Shown: in pieces, positions 43,152 to 52,336 of the stretch
Position numbering within the stretch: the stretch's first letter is position 1
How the letters are laid out: each line of letters begins with the position of its first letter
Assembly (NCBI RefSeq): GCF_013364275.1
Contig: NZ_CP054932.1
Coordinates: 4,278,001-4,342,000, forward strand
DNA: 64,000 nucleotides
DNA from: Actinomadura sp. NAK00032
Lineage (GTDB): Bacteria; Actinomycetota; Actinomycetes; Streptosporangiales; Streptosporangiaceae
Reading direction: 5' to 3'
Translations under genes and position numbers: made by a program
The notes under the pieces: model-generated
Databases searched by the model: none
Told to the model about the DNA's origin: nothing
The model's input: only the letters and a program-made list of their open reading frames with translations

Positions 43152-44268
43152 CCGGCCCGCCGCGCGCGGGCAGGTCGTGGTGCACGCGGGGCGCCGGCAC
43201 GCCGAGCCGCCGCAGCGCGGCGGCCGCGGCCCGCACGAGCGGGGCGGGCCCCGCGACGTAGGCGGTGTGGTCGCGGACGCAGTCCAGCAGGCCGGGCAGG
43301 ACGTCCTGCACGTGGCCGGTCAGCGCGCCGGGGCCCGCCGAGCGCGACAGGACGGGGACGACCCGCAGCCGCGCGGATGCCGCCTCCAGCCGGCGCAGGT
43401 CGGGCAGGTCGTAGAGGTGGTCGGCGGTGCGCGCGGCGACCAGGAGGCGGACGTCGCGGCCCGACCCGGCGGCCTGCTCGGCCAGCGCCTTCACGGGGGC
43501 GAGGCCGGTGCCGCCGCCGATCAGGAGCAGGTCGCGGCCGGGGTCGGGGTCGAGGGTCATCTCGCCCTCGGCCGGGCCGAGCAGCACGGTGTCGCCGGGG
43601 GCGGTGGCCCGGACCAGCGCGCCGCTCACCCAGCCGCCGGGGCGGGCCCGGACGTGCAGGCGCAGCGTGCCGTCCGGCCGGGGCGCGTTGGCGATCGAGT
43701 AGGGCCGCCACAGCCGGGGCCAGCGGGCGGTCTGCACGCTGACGTGCTGCCCGGCGGCGAAGGGCAGCGCCCGCTCGGGGCGCAGGGTGAGCACCGCGAG
43801 GTCGGGGGCGCGGCGGTCGTGGGCGGTGACCTCGGCGGCCCACCACGGCGGGGACTGCGCCGCGTCCCGCTCGGCGGCGCCGATCATGGCCTCGGCGGCA
43901 CGCGTGTAGGCGGCGGTCCAGGCGGCCTCGGCGGCGGGCGTCCAGCAGTCGGCGGCGAAGACCCGCAGCGTGGCGGTGAGCGCGGCGCCGACGGCGGCGT
44001 AGTGCTCGGGCCGGACCCCGTACTTGCGGTGGCCGCGGCCGAGCCGGCACAGGTGGGCGGCGAGGCCGGCGGGGTCGTCCGGGCCGCGCACGATCCGGGC
44101 GAGCGCGTGGAAGAACCGGTCGTGCTGATGGCCCATCGCGGGCGGGAACAGGGCGCGCAGCTGCGGCTCGGCCGCGAAGAGGCGGCCGTAGAAATAGCTC
44201 GTCGCGCCCGCCGGGTCGGCTTCGAGGCGGGCGAAGCAGTCGGCGGCGGTGCGGGGTTCCGGTGGCAT
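43066..44268 (-). CDS. Globin domain fused to FAD/NAD(P) oxidoreductase
   Basis: 400 residues from ATG 44268. The first 145 residues are a single-domain flavohaemoglobin-like globin with distal Tyr in SYFYGRLF and proximal His in GHRKYGVRPEHY. A reductase follows, with FAD motif RPYSIANAP and NAD(P) motif LLIGGGTGLAPVKAL. The plan matches flavohaemoproteins that detoxify nitric oxide, though the globin and linker are divergent. The last about 25 residues (TSPPALAGTPSSARPPDRTT and beyond) are a Pro/Arg tail over the 86-bp convergent overlap with the XRE gene. GTG 44280 is an alternative start. Confidence 0.82.
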   Translation of the reverse strand: MPPEPRTAADCFARLEADPAGATSYFYGRLFAAEPQLRALFPPAMGHQHDRFFHALARIVRGPDDPAGLAAHLCRLGRGHRKYGVRPEHYAAVGAALTATLRVFAADCWTPAAEAAWTAAYTRAAEAMIGAAERDAAQSPPWWAAEVTAHDRRAPDLAVLTLRPERALPFAAGQHVSVQTARWPRLWRPYSIANAPRPDGTLRLHVRARPGGWVSGALVRATAPGDTVLLGPAEGEMTLDPDPGRDLLLIGGGTGLAPVKALAEQAAGSGRDVRLLVAARTADHLYDLPDLRRLEAASARLRVVPVLSRSAGPGALTGHVQDVLPGLLDCVRDHTAYVAGPAPLVRAAAAALRRLGVPAPRVHHDLPARGGPVTSPPALAGTPSSARPPDRTTRSPVPRP

Positions 44269-44709
44269 GTCCGGGCTCACTCCCTGGCCTTCGGGCCTGG
44301 CACCGGCGGTCGCGGCGGGTCCGGGTGCCCGGCTGGGTGAGATTCTCTCGCCGAACGCGGTGCGTACTCAACCGGGCGGTCGAGCGGGGGCACCCTCCGC
44401 TGCGCAGTGTGAGCGCTCATGTGGCCGCGGTGACCGGTGGAGCTTCTGAATGAGCACGGATACTGATCGGTATCGGCGGATGGCGTGGCCGGGCCGCGGC
44501 GGCCGGTGCGGCGGTGGAGGAGGAAAGCACTCCCCGGTGGAAGATCGGCCGCGCGGCGGCGATCTGACCGCTTCGGACTGCGCGGAACCGCCGCCTGCGG
44601 CAAGCTGGCCGGGGAGAAGGCCGGGGGCGGGACGGCGCGAGGGGGCGGGTGCGGCGAGCACCCGTGCGCGCCGGTCCGGTGGCCAGTGCTCAGCAGAGGG
44701 GGAACACGC
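44269..44709. other. 441-bp region without a supported gene
   Basis: Open frames here are short or have no family resemblance and no good start. GATAC-TGATCG-GTATC at 44459-44474 and an imperfect repeat AGATC...GATCT at 44542-44565 are the only symmetrical elements I see. The right part presumably holds the promoter of the gene at 44710, the left part that of the globin-reductase. Confidence 0.4.
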
Positions 44710-45459
44710 ATGTCAGAGGCCGTCCGCGGGGCCCGGGGCCCCGCCACCGGTGCCGGCGGCCCGCCGGTCATCGGGATCACCACCTACCAGGAGCCGGCCC
44801 GCTGGGGGACCTGGGTGCGCGAGGCCGCGCTGCTGCCGGCGCCGTACGCGCGCTCGGTCGAGCGGGCCGGCGGCGTCCCGGTGCTGCTGCCCCCGGCCGC
44901 GACCCTGCGCGGGGTCGATCTGCTCATGGGCCGGCTGGACGGGATCGTGCTGGCCGGCGGCGGCGACGTCGACCCCGAGCTCTACGGCGCCGCCCGGCAC
45001 CACGAGACGGGACCGCCGCAGCCGCAGCGCGACCGGTTCGAGCTGGCGCTCGTCCGCGCGGCCGTGTCCGCGGACCTGCCGTTCCTGGCGATCTGCCGGG
45101 GCATGCAGGTGCTGAACGTCGCGCGGGGCGGCGCGCTCATCCAGCACCTGCCGGAGGCCGTCGGCCACAGCGGGCACGCGGCGCAGGCCGGCCTGGTCGG
45201 CTCGCACCCGGTGCGGATCAGCCCGGCCAGCCGGATCGGCGAGATCCTCGGCGACGCGGCGGAGGTCCCGACCTACCACCACCAGGCGGTCGGGCGGCTC
45301 GGCAAGGGGCTGTCGGCCGTGGCGTGGGCCGAGGACCAGGTGGTGGAGGCCATCGAGCTGCAGGGCCACCGCTTCGGCCTCGCCGTGCAGTGGCATCCCG
45401 AGGAGGGCGAGGACAAGCGCCTGTTCGAGGCCCTGGTCGCGGAGGCCGCGGGCCGCTGA
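44710..45459 (+). CDS. Gamma-glutamyl-gamma-aminobutyrate hydrolase family (peptidase C26)
   Basis: 249 residues. Class I glutamine-amidotransferase fold with nucleophile Cys129 in FLAICRGMQVLNVARGG, His229 and Glu231 in LAVQWHPEEG, and the family-specific GIVLAGGGDVDPELYG. The PuuD prototype cleaves gamma-glutamyl-GABA in putrescine breakdown; no other puu genes are nearby, so the substrate may be another gamma-glutamyl amide. GAGGGGGAA precedes the ATG. It begins a run of three same-strand genes. Confidence 0.88.
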   Translation: MSEAVRGARGPATGAGGPPVIGITTYQEPARWGTWVREAALLPAPYARSVERAGGVPVLLPPAATLRGVDLLMGRLDGIVLAGGGDVDPELYGAARHHETGPPQPQRDRFELALVRAAVSADLPFLAICRGMQVLNVARGGALIQHLPEAVGHSGHAAQAGLVGSHPVRISPASRIGEILGDAAEVPTYHHQAVGRLGKGLSAVAWAEDQVVEAIELQGHRFGLAVQWHPEEGEDKRLFEALVAEAAGR

Positions 45460-45534
45460 ACCGGGATTGGCGTCCCGGTTGCGGGGGAAGGCGATCCGGT
45501 GGAAACCGCCGCAGACCCACGGGGAGGCCGCCGC

Positions 45535-46542
45535 ATGCCCGTCCATCCGCAGACCGCGAGCTTCCTGGAGCTGCTGGCCTCCTGGACGGCCCCGCCCGCC
45601 GGCGCCGGGGACGGGGCCGAGCCCACGATCGCGCAGATGCGGGAGCGGATCGGCGCGGCGTTCCCGGTCGAGCGGCGGGAGCTGCCCTATGTCCGCGACA
45701 TCGCGGTGCCCGGCCCGGGCGGCCCGGTGCCGGTGCGGCTGTACCGCCCGGTGCCGCTCGCGCGCGGGCCGCTGCCCGCGGTGGTGTACCTGCACGGCGG
45801 CGGCTGGGTGCTCGGCGGCGTCGACAACGTGGACGCCGCGTGCCGCGACCTCGCGCACGCCGCCGGATGCGCCGTCCTGAGCGTCGGGTACCGGCTGGCG
45901 CCCGAGCACCCGTTCCCCGCGGCCGTGGAGGACGCGTGGGCCGTCGTCGCGGCCGCGGCGGGGGAGCCGGGCCGCCGCGGGGCCGCGCTCGCCCGGCACG
46001 GGATCGCGCCCGGCGCGGTGGCGGTGGCGGGCGACAGCGCCGGCGGCAACATCGCCGCCGCCGCCGCGCTGCTGGCCCGCGACCGCGGGCTGCCGCTCGC
46101 CCACCAGCTGCTGGTCTACCCGGTGACCGACACGGCGATGGACACCCCGAGCTGGCGGGAGTACGGGTCCGGGTACGGGCTGGACGCGGGCACCCTCGCC
46201 CGGTTCATGGACCTGTACCGGGGCGGCGCCGACCCGGCGGACTTCCGGCTGGCGCCGCTGCGCGCGCCGGACCTGTCGGGCGCGGCGCCCGCCACCGTCA
46301 TCACCGCCGAGTGCGACATCCTGCGCGACGAGGCGGAGGCGTACGCCCGGCGGCTCGCGGCGGCCGGGGTGCCGGTCGAGCTGCGCCGCTACGACGGCGT
46401 CGTGCACTCCTTCTTCCTGCTGCCGGAGATCTTCGACGCCGGTGCCGAGGCGATGGCGTTCGCTGTGCGACGATTGCGCGCGGCATTCGGTGATCGCGAG
46501 CGGGAGGGCGGCGCGCCATGTACGACGGGTACGAGCGGCTGA
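45535..46542 (+). CDS. Alpha/beta hydrolase, hormone-sensitive-lipase type esterase
   Basis: 335 residues from ATG 45535, with GGGGAGG 7 bases upstream. The HSL/family IV pattern is clear: HGGGW at 87-91 (oxyanion hole), GDSAGGN with Ser168, Asp in TAECDILRDEAE and His in VVHSFFLLPE. No signal peptide, so cytosolic. It hydrolyses short-chain esters or possibly lactones. The start of the next gene, an enoyl-CoA hydratase, lies 25 bp inside its 3' end, which implies co-transcription. Confidence 0.9.
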   Translation: MPVHPQTASFLELLASWTAPPAGAGDGAEPTIAQMRERIGAAFPVERRELPYVRDIAVPGPGGPVPVRLYRPVPLARGPLPAVVYLHGGGWVLGGVDNVDAACRDLAHAAGCAVLSVGYRLAPEHPFPAAVEDAWAVVAAAAGEPGRRGAALARHGIAPGAVAVAGDSAGGNIAAAAALLARDRGLPLAHQLLVYPVTDTAMDTPSWREYGSGYGLDAGTLARFMDLYRGGADPADFRLAPLRAPDLSGAAPATVITAECDILRDEAEAYARRLAAAGVPVELRRYDGVVHSFFLLPEIFDAGAEAMAFAVRRLRAAFGDREREGGAPCTTGTSG

Positions 46543-47303
46543 GGATCGACTGGGCCGCGGACGGGGTGCTGCGCGTCACGATCAGCACGCCGGGCAAGCT
46601 CAACGCGGTCGACACCGTGGGGCACCGCGAGCTGGCGGAGATCTGGCGGGACGCCGACGCCGACGACGCGGTCCGCGCGATCCTGGTGCGCGGCGAGGGG
46701 ACGGCGTTCTCCGCCGGCGGCGACATCGCCATGATCGAGGAGATGATGGCCGACCACGCCGCGCGCCGCCGGATCATGCGCGAGGCCCGCGACATCGTGA
46801 TGAACGTGCTGAACTGCTCCAAGCCGGTGGTCAGCGCCGTGCAGGGCCCGGCGGTGGGCGCGGGGCTGGCGGTGGCGCTGCTGGCCGACATCTCGGTCGC
46901 CGGCCGCACCGCGAAGATCATCGACGGGCACGTGCGGCTGGGCGTGGCGGCGGGCGACCACGCGGCGATCGTGTGGCCGCTGCTGTGCGGGCTGGCGAAG
47001 GCCAAGTACTACCTGCTGCTCAACGACGTCCTGACCGGCGAGGAGGCCGAGCGGATCGGCCTGGTGTCGCTGTGCGTGGACGACGCGGAGGTGCACGACC
47101 GCGCGCTGGAGATCGCCGGGCGGCTCGCCGCCGGGCCCGCCGAGGCGCTGTCGCTGACCAAGCACGCGCTGAACAACTGGCTGCGGCTCGCGGGCCCGAC
47201 GTTCGACGCGTCGCTGGCGATGGAGTTCTTCGGGTTCACCGGCCCGGACGTGCGGGAGGGCGTCGCGGCGATCCGCGAGAAGCGCCCGCCCAGGTTCGGC
47301 TGA
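46518..47303 (+). CDS. Enoyl-CoA hydratase/isomerase family protein
   Basis: 261 residues of the crotonase fold. The CoA oxyanion-hole segments are visible: GEGTAFSAGGDIAMIEE and VQGPAVGAGLAVALLADISV. The usual hydratase glutamates are not both obvious: the second loop reads VRLGVAAGDHAAIVWPLL with Asp at a catalytic position, typical of members with isomerase or other activities. It overlaps the esterase gene by 25 bp. The usual C-terminal trimerisation helices are present. The specific reaction is unassigned. Confidence 0.88.
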   Translation: MYDGYERLRIDWAADGVLRVTISTPGKLNAVDTVGHRELAEIWRDADADDAVRAILVRGEGTAFSAGGDIAMIEEMMADHAARRRIMREARDIVMNVLNCSKPVVSAVQGPAVGAGLAVALLADISVAGRTAKIIDGHVRLGVAAGDHAAIVWPLLCGLAKAKYYLLLNDVLTGEEAERIGLVSLCVDDAEVHDRALEIAGRLAAGPAEALSLTKHALNNWLRLAGPTFDASLAMEFFGFTGPDVREGVAAIREKRPPRFG

Positions 47304-47325
47304 GGCGGAGCCGGTCCGCCCGGGG

Positions 47326-47760
47326 TCAGCCGAAGCGCTCGGCGAGGGCGCCGAGGCCGGTCGCGTAGATGCCCTGCGCGAGCGTCTTGGTCATCGCCTC
47401 CTCGTCGGCGGCGTCCGCGGAGAACTCGGCCCGCCACTCGACGAACGCGTGGCCGGTGGCGGTGACGGGGGCGACGCGCAGCTCGGCGCGGCAGTCGCGC
47501 ACCGGCAGCGGGCACTCCAGGATCTCGTACCGGTAGCCGCGGCCGGCGTCGTCCAGCGCGGTGAGCCGCTCGCGGAACACCGTCTCGCCGGGGCCGATCA
47601 GCCGGCGGACGCAGCCGACGCGGTCGCCGGGTCCGCCGTCCTCGATCACGCCGGTCTGCACGCCGGGCATCCAGTCGGCGAGGTTGCCGAAGTCCCGCAG
47701 GTAGGACCAGACCTCGTCGGCGGTGCTGGCGAACACGGCGCTGGCGTAGGACCGGGGCAT
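47326..47760 (-). CDS. SRPBCC-family (START/Bet v1-like) protein
   Basis: 144 residues with the helix-grip pattern: YASAVFASTADEVWSYLRDF then GNLADWMPGV at the N-terminus, GPGDRVGCVRRL and ETVFRERLTALDDAGRGYRY in the strands, and a long C-terminal helix (DAADEEAMTKTLAQGIYATG). The fold makes a hydrophobic pocket for lipids, polyketides or aromatic ligands. It is a stand-alone gene, convergent with the enoyl-CoA hydratase. The function is not assignable. Confidence 0.85.
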   Translation of the reverse strand: MPRSYASAVFASTADEVWSYLRDFGNLADWMPGVQTGVIEDGGPGDRVGCVRRLIGPGETVFRERLTALDDAGRGYRYEILECPLPVRDCRAELRVAPVTATGHAFVEWRAEFSADAADEEAMTKTLAQGIYATGLGALAERFG

Positions 47761-47910
47761 GGGCTCTCCTCATGGTGGGCGGACCCTCATGCTGGCCCGG
47801 CCGCTGTGACGCGGGCAACACCTCGACCGTGCCGAATCCGATCCGGCACGATCGGGCGCATGCTGCTCGGGGCCCTCGCCCACCGCGGCGCAGCCTGGTA
47901 CCACCGCGGC

Positions 47911-49092
47911 CTAGTACGACTTGGGCAGGCCGAGCTCGTGCTGCGCGATGTGGGCGAGGACGAGCTCCTCCGCGACCGGGATGTTCTTGGCGATGCGGGC
48001 GTCGCGGAACATCCGGGCGATCGGGTACTCCATCGAGTACGCCATCCCGCCGTAGGTCTGGAAGGCGCGGTCGGCCGCCTGCCAGGCCGCGTCCGCCGCG
48101 GTCAGCTTGGCGATGTTGGCCTCCGAGCCGCAGGGCCGGCCGCGGTCCCACAGCCAGGCGGCCTTGTAGGTCATCAGCCGCGCCAGCTCCAGCTGCGCCT
48201 TGGCCCTGGCGAGCGGGAACGCGATGGCCTGGTTGGTCCCGATCGGCTTGCCGAACGGGGCCCGGTCGGTCGCGTACTCGCAGGCGAGCTTGAGCACCAG
48301 CCCCCCGGACCCGACGCCGCCCGCCGCGGCGAGGATGCGCTCGGGGTTGAGGATGTCCCACAGCACGAGGAACCCCTGGTCGGGCTCGCCGAGGACGCGC
48401 TCGGCCGGGACGCGCACCTCGTCCAGGAACACCATGCTGGACGCGACGGTGTTGGTGCCGAGCTTGGGGATGGGCTGGTAGGTGAGCGTGCCGTCGGCGA
48501 CGGCCTGCTTGACGTCCACCAGCAGGACGGTGAACCCGGCGGTGCGGGGCCGGGCCTCGGCGGCCGGGATCGTCCGGGTGACCAGGACGAGGAGGTCGGC
48601 GCGCTCGACGCCGGAGATCCAGATCTTCTGGCCGCTCACCACGAAGTGGTCGCCGTCGCGGCGGGCCTGGGTGGAGATGTCGATCGCGTTGCTGCCCGCG
48701 TCCGGCTCGGTGATGGCGAAGCAGGTCTCGAGCTCCCCGGCGGCGATCCCCGGCAGGAGCTCGCGCTTCTGCGCGTCGGTCCCGTGCCGGTCGATCGTGA
48801 GCCCGCCGAACGCGGGGGTCAGCAGGTACATGAACGACGCGGCGCCGCCCGCGCCGCCCTCGGCCAGCGCCTCCAGCGCGACGGCCAGCTCCAGCAGCCC
48901 CTGGCCCCCGCCGCCGTACTCCTCGGGGACCGCCAGCGCGTGCCAGCCGCCGGCCACCAGCTCCCGCCAGACCTCCTCCGGCCACCGCTTGTCCGCGTCG
49001 CAGCGGCCCCAGTAGTCCTGGTCGTACTTCCCGGCGATCGCCAGCACGCCCTCGCGCACCGCGGCCGCGCTCTCCGGCAGGTCGAAGTCCAC
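47911..49092 (-). CDS. Acyl-CoA dehydrogenase without the canonical catalytic-Glu motif
   Basis: 393 residues from GTG 49092, with AGGGAGG just upstream. Family blocks: CFAITEPDAGSNAIDIST, QKIWISGVERAD, APFGKPIGTNQAIAFPLARA and FQTYGGMAYSMEYPIARMFR. Where medium-chain enzymes have YEGT-x-EIQ, this protein reads KNIPVAEELVLAHIAQHELG. The base must lie elsewhere, as in other subfamilies that use a glutamate on another helix, or the activity differs. It is divergent from an aldehyde dehydrogenase; 135 bp between them hold their promoters. Confidence 0.88.
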   Translation of the reverse strand: MDFDLPESAAAVREGVLAIAGKYDQDYWGRCDADKRWPEEVWRELVAGGWHALAVPEEYGGGGQGLLELAVALEALAEGGAGGAASFMYLLTPAFGGLTIDRHGTDAQKRELLPGIAAGELETCFAITEPDAGSNAIDISTQARRDGDHFVVSGQKIWISGVERADLLVLVTRTIPAAEARPRTAGFTVLLVDVKQAVADGTLTYQPIPKLGTNTVASSMVFLDEVRVPAERVLGEPDQGFLVLWDILNPERILAAAGGVGSGGLVLKLACEYATDRAPFGKPIGTNQAIAFPLARAKAQLELARLMTYKAAWLWDRGRPCGSEANIAKLTAADAAWQAADRAFQTYGGMAYSMEYPIARMFRDARIAKNIPVAEELVLAHIAQHELGLPKSY

Positions 49093-49227
49093 CGCGCCTC
49101 CCTCAATTCGCGTCCGCACCACGGTAGCCGATTTCAGTAAGTGGTCACTGACGCGGGGGGTGCGGTCATTGAAGCGCGCCGCACCGGGTAGGCGAACCGG
49201 CGGACACCGATTCGGGAGGGGGCGCCC

Positions 49228-50661
49228 ATGCGGCCGCGCGACAGGTGGATGCTGGCCGGCGGACGGTGGAGCCAGGGCACCGGGCAGGACGCGTACACGA
49301 TGACCGATCCGGCGACCGGCGAGCCGCTGGGGGTGGTGGCCGTGTCCGCGCCCGCGGACGTGGCCGCGGCCGTCGCGGCGGCCTGCGACGCCGCCCCCGG
49401 CTGGGCCGCCACCCCGGCCGCCGACCGCGGCGCGGCCCTGCACGCCGCCGCGCGGGCGGTGGAGGAGCGGGTGGACGAGCTGGCCGCGCTGGTGACCGCC
49501 GAGATGGGCAAGCCGTCCGGCGACGCGCTCGGCGGCGTCGAGGCCGGCATCGCGACGCTGCGCCAGTACGCCGAGCTCGGCCCGCTGCACGGCGGCCGCA
49601 GCCTCCAGGGCGGCTGGCGGGCCGCCGACTTCATGGTCCGCGAACCGCGCGGCGTCGTCGCCGTGATCACCCCGTGGAACGACCCGGTCGCCATCGCCTG
49701 CGGCCTGATCGGCGCCGCGCTGGCCACCGGCAACACCGTCGTGCACAAGCCCTCCGAGCGGACCCCGCACACCGGCGCCATGCTCGCCGAACTGCTCGAC
49801 GACCGCCTGCCCGACGGCGTCCTCAACATGGTGACCGGGGACGGCGCGACGGGCGAGGCCCTCGCCGGCCACCCGGACACCGACGTCGTCGCGCACGTCG
49901 GCTCCACCGCCGCCGGCCGCCGCGTCGCCGAACTGGCCCTGCGCACCGGCGCCCGCACCCTGCTGGAGAACGGCGGCTGCGACCCGCTGGTCGTGGACGG
50001 CGACGTCGACCCCGGGTGGGCCGCCGAGCAGGCCGCCCTCGGCTGCTTCGCCAACGCCGGCCAGATCTGCACGTCCGTCGAGCGGGTCTACGTCCACGAG
50101 GCCGTCGCCGAACCCTTCCTGGAGGCCCTCGCCGACCGGGCCCGCGCCCTGCGGATGGGGCCGGGCGCGGAGGTGAGCACCGAGCTCGGGCCGCTCGTCG
50201 ACGAGCGGCACCGCACCCACGTCCACCAGCAGGTGGAGAAGGCGATCGCGGACGGCGCGCGCGCCCTGACCGGCGCGCGGATCCCGGACGGGCCCGGCGC
50301 GTTCTACCCGGCCACGGTCCTCGCCGGCTGCGCCGACCACATGCCGATCATGGCCGAGGAGGTGTTCGGGCCGGTCGCGCCCGTCCGCACCGTGGCCTCC
50401 TTCGACCACGCCCTGGACGCCGCGCGCCGCTCCCGGCACGGCCTCGCCGCGACCGTCCTCACCCGGGACATGGCGCACGCGCAGGCGGCCTGGCGCACCC
50501 TGAACGTCGGCACGGTGAAGATCAACGCCGTGTTCGGCGGCGCCCCGGGCGGCGCCGCCGAACCGCGCCGCGGCAGCGGCCGCGGTTTCGGCTACGGCCC
50601 CGAGCTGCTCGACGAGATGACGAAGGTGAAGGCCGTCCACGTCCAGACCGACGTCCCCTGA
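49228..50661 (+). CDS. Aldehyde dehydrogenase
   Basis: 477 residues. Motifs: ITPWNDPVAIACG (Asn), the glutamate in LLENGGCDPLVV and nucleophile Cys in FANAGQICTSVERVYV. ENGGCDP replaces the common ELGGKSP but keeps the general base. LNVGTVKINAVFGGAPGGAA near the C-terminus corresponds to the family's closing segment. GGGAGGGGGC precedes the ATG. It is divergent from the acyl-CoA dehydrogenase at 47911, so both may act in one oxidation pathway. The aldehyde is unknown. Confidence 0.9.
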   Translation: MRPRDRWMLAGGRWSQGTGQDAYTMTDPATGEPLGVVAVSAPADVAAAVAAACDAAPGWAATPAADRGAALHAAARAVEERVDELAALVTAEMGKPSGDALGGVEAGIATLRQYAELGPLHGGRSLQGGWRAADFMVREPRGVVAVITPWNDPVAIACGLIGAALATGNTVVHKPSERTPHTGAMLAELLDDRLPDGVLNMVTGDGATGEALAGHPDTDVVAHVGSTAAGRRVAELALRTGARTLLENGGCDPLVVDGDVDPGWAAEQAALGCFANAGQICTSVERVYVHEAVAEPFLEALADRARALRMGPGAEVSTELGPLVDERHRTHVHQQVEKAIADGARALTGARIPDGPGAFYPATVLAGCADHMPIMAEEVFGPVAPVRTVASFDHALDAARRSRHGLAATVLTRDMAHAQAAWRTLNVGTVKINAVFGGAPGGAAEPRRGSGRGFGYGPELLDEMTKVKAVHVQTDVP

Positions 50662-50683
50662 CCGCCTCCGGCCCTGACGCCGC

Positions 50684-52192
50684 TCAGCCCTTGACGGTCA
50701 GCAGCGGCCGCAGCTCCGCGACCGGCGACGCGACGCCGCCGCCCGCCAGGCTCGACACGACCGGGCCGATGTCCTTGTACGCCCACGGCGCCTCCTGCTT
50801 CAGGTCGCGCCGCCACGCCGCCATCACGTCGCGCCTGCGCGCGGTCAGCGGGTCGCGGTGGTCCAGCGGCGTCACGACCCGGAACTCGCGCAGGAAGGCG
50901 TCGAGCTCGGCGTCCCCGCCCCGCGCCGACGCCCCGCGCGGGACCCGGCGCCCGGCGCCGTGGCAGGCGCTGGCCAGCGTGCGCGGGTTCCCGTGCCCGC
51001 GCAGGACGAAGCTGGACGCCCCCATCGACCCCGGCACGATGACCGGTTCGCCCCACATCGCGTAGGGGCCGCCGGCCATCTCGGCGTGGCCGCCCGCCGG
51101 GGTGGCGCCCTTGCGGTGCACGAACCGGTCGCCGTCCCGCCAGAACAGGTTGTGGGGCGCGTCGTACAGCGGCCGCGCCTGCGGGTCCCCGCACTCGGCC
51201 GCCAGGCCCGCGCGCATCGCCAGCGACAGGAAGTAGCGGTTGCCGGCCGCGAAGTTGGCGGCGTTGCCGAACGCGTCCAGGTACCGGCGGCGGGCGGGCT
51301 CGGACCGCTCGTCCAGCAGGAAGGGCAGGACGCCGTTGCGGGGCCGGGGCAGCTCGGCCGGCCACCCGGCGCGCAGCGCGTCCAGGGCGGTGGCGTTGGC
51401 CTGGTGGCCGAGCGACAGCGAGCCGCTGTGCACCATCGTGACGACCGTGCCGGGGGCCAGGCCCCAGGCGTGCGCGGCGGCGGGGTCGTGCACCTCGGCC
51501 ACGTACTGCAGCTCGGCGAAGTGGTTGCCGCCGCCGATCCCGCCGATGACGCTGTCGTGGCTCGCGCCGCCCGCGCTGCCGATCCAGTCGGCGAACGCCG
51601 CGGCCGTCGCCGCCGGATGCGCGCACGCGTGCGCGCGGTCCAGGGCGTCGTCGGCGTCCTCCGGCCGGAAGCCCCGCCACGGGGTGCCGCCCGCAAGCAG
51701 CAGGCCGGGCAGGCCGTCGCGCAGCAGCGCCTCCCGCTGGACGGGGGTGAGCGCGATGCCGCGGCCGCCCTCGAAGAACAGATGCCGCAGCCGCCGCTCC
51801 AGCGCGTCCAGCCGGGCCCGGACGCGGCCGGCGCGCAGCGCGGTGACCTCCAGCCGCATGCCGCAGTTGACGTCGCTGCCGACCGCCTGCGGCAGCAGCG
51901 CGTGCTCGGTCTCCAGGACGGTCCCGATCGGAATCCCGGCGCCCTTGTGGAAGTCGGGGGTGAGGGCGGCGCGGGTGACGCGCGGCTCCGGCCCGGTGTA
52001 GCCGGGGGTGGCCTCGGCGAGCCGCTCGAGCGTCCCGGCGGTCTCCAGCAGGGCCAGCGCCTCGGTGACGGCGGCGGGTTCGAGCGGGACGCCGGCCCCG
52101 GCGCAGATCTCGACGGGGACGCCCCGCGGGTTGGGGAGGGTGAGCCAGTGCTCGCCCGAGCGGGCGAGACGGGCGTCTTGACGTGCGGACAC
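50684..52192 (-). CDS. rtcB: RtcB-family RNA-splicing ligase
   Basis: 502 residues. All core RtcB elements can be placed: metal-site VGSDVNCGMRL (Asp107, Cys110), GGGNHF (His224), HSGS (His255), DAPHN (His347), HRKGAT, GSMG and HGAGR, whose His411 is the guanylylated nucleophile. RtcB joins 2',3'-cyclic-phosphate or 3'-phosphate RNA ends to 5'-OH ends with GTP and manganese. No archease, RtcA, Ro or RtcR gene is adjacent. GTG 52192 has AGGA 6 bases upstream. It lies downstream of a TetR gene on the same strand. The biological RNA target is unknown. Confidence 0.9.
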   Translation of the reverse strand: MSARQDARLARSGEHWLTLPNPRGVPVEICAGAGVPLEPAAVTEALALLETAGTLERLAEATPGYTGPEPRVTRAALTPDFHKGAGIPIGTVLETEHALLPQAVGSDVNCGMRLEVTALRAGRVRARLDALERRLRHLFFEGGRGIALTPVQREALLRDGLPGLLLAGGTPWRGFRPEDADDALDRAHACAHPAATAAAFADWIGSAGGASHDSVIGGIGGGNHFAELQYVAEVHDPAAAHAWGLAPGTVVTMVHSGSLSLGHQANATALDALRAGWPAELPRPRNGVLPFLLDERSEPARRRYLDAFGNAANFAAGNRYFLSLAMRAGLAAECGDPQARPLYDAPHNLFWRDGDRFVHRKGATPAGGHAEMAGGPYAMWGEPVIVPGSMGASSFVLRGHGNPRTLASACHGAGRRVPRGASARGGDAELDAFLREFRVVTPLDHRDPLTARRRDVMAAWRRDLKQEAPWAYKDIGPVVSSLAGGGVASPVAELRPLLTVKG

Positions 52193-52336
52193 GGTACATC
52201 CTTCAGGGCTGCTGGGAGCGCGCGCCGGCGCGCGGAAAGGAGCCGTCCGCGCGGAGGGCGCGACGGCGGGGGAGCGGGCGGGGCCGCTCGTCCTCGGGTT
52301 CAGCAGCCGCGAGGAGGATCCGACGGTAGCGCGGGG

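Noticed and set aside
44449..45115. Open frames in the 441-bp gap before 44710
   Set aside because: They run out of frame into the amidohydrolase gene, have no ribosome-binding site and match no family pattern.
52193..52336. Possible tRNA or Y-like RNA between rtcB and the TetR gene (GGTTCAGCAGCC segment)
   Set aside because: No cloverleaf, acceptor stem or conserved loop sequence could be drawn around it.
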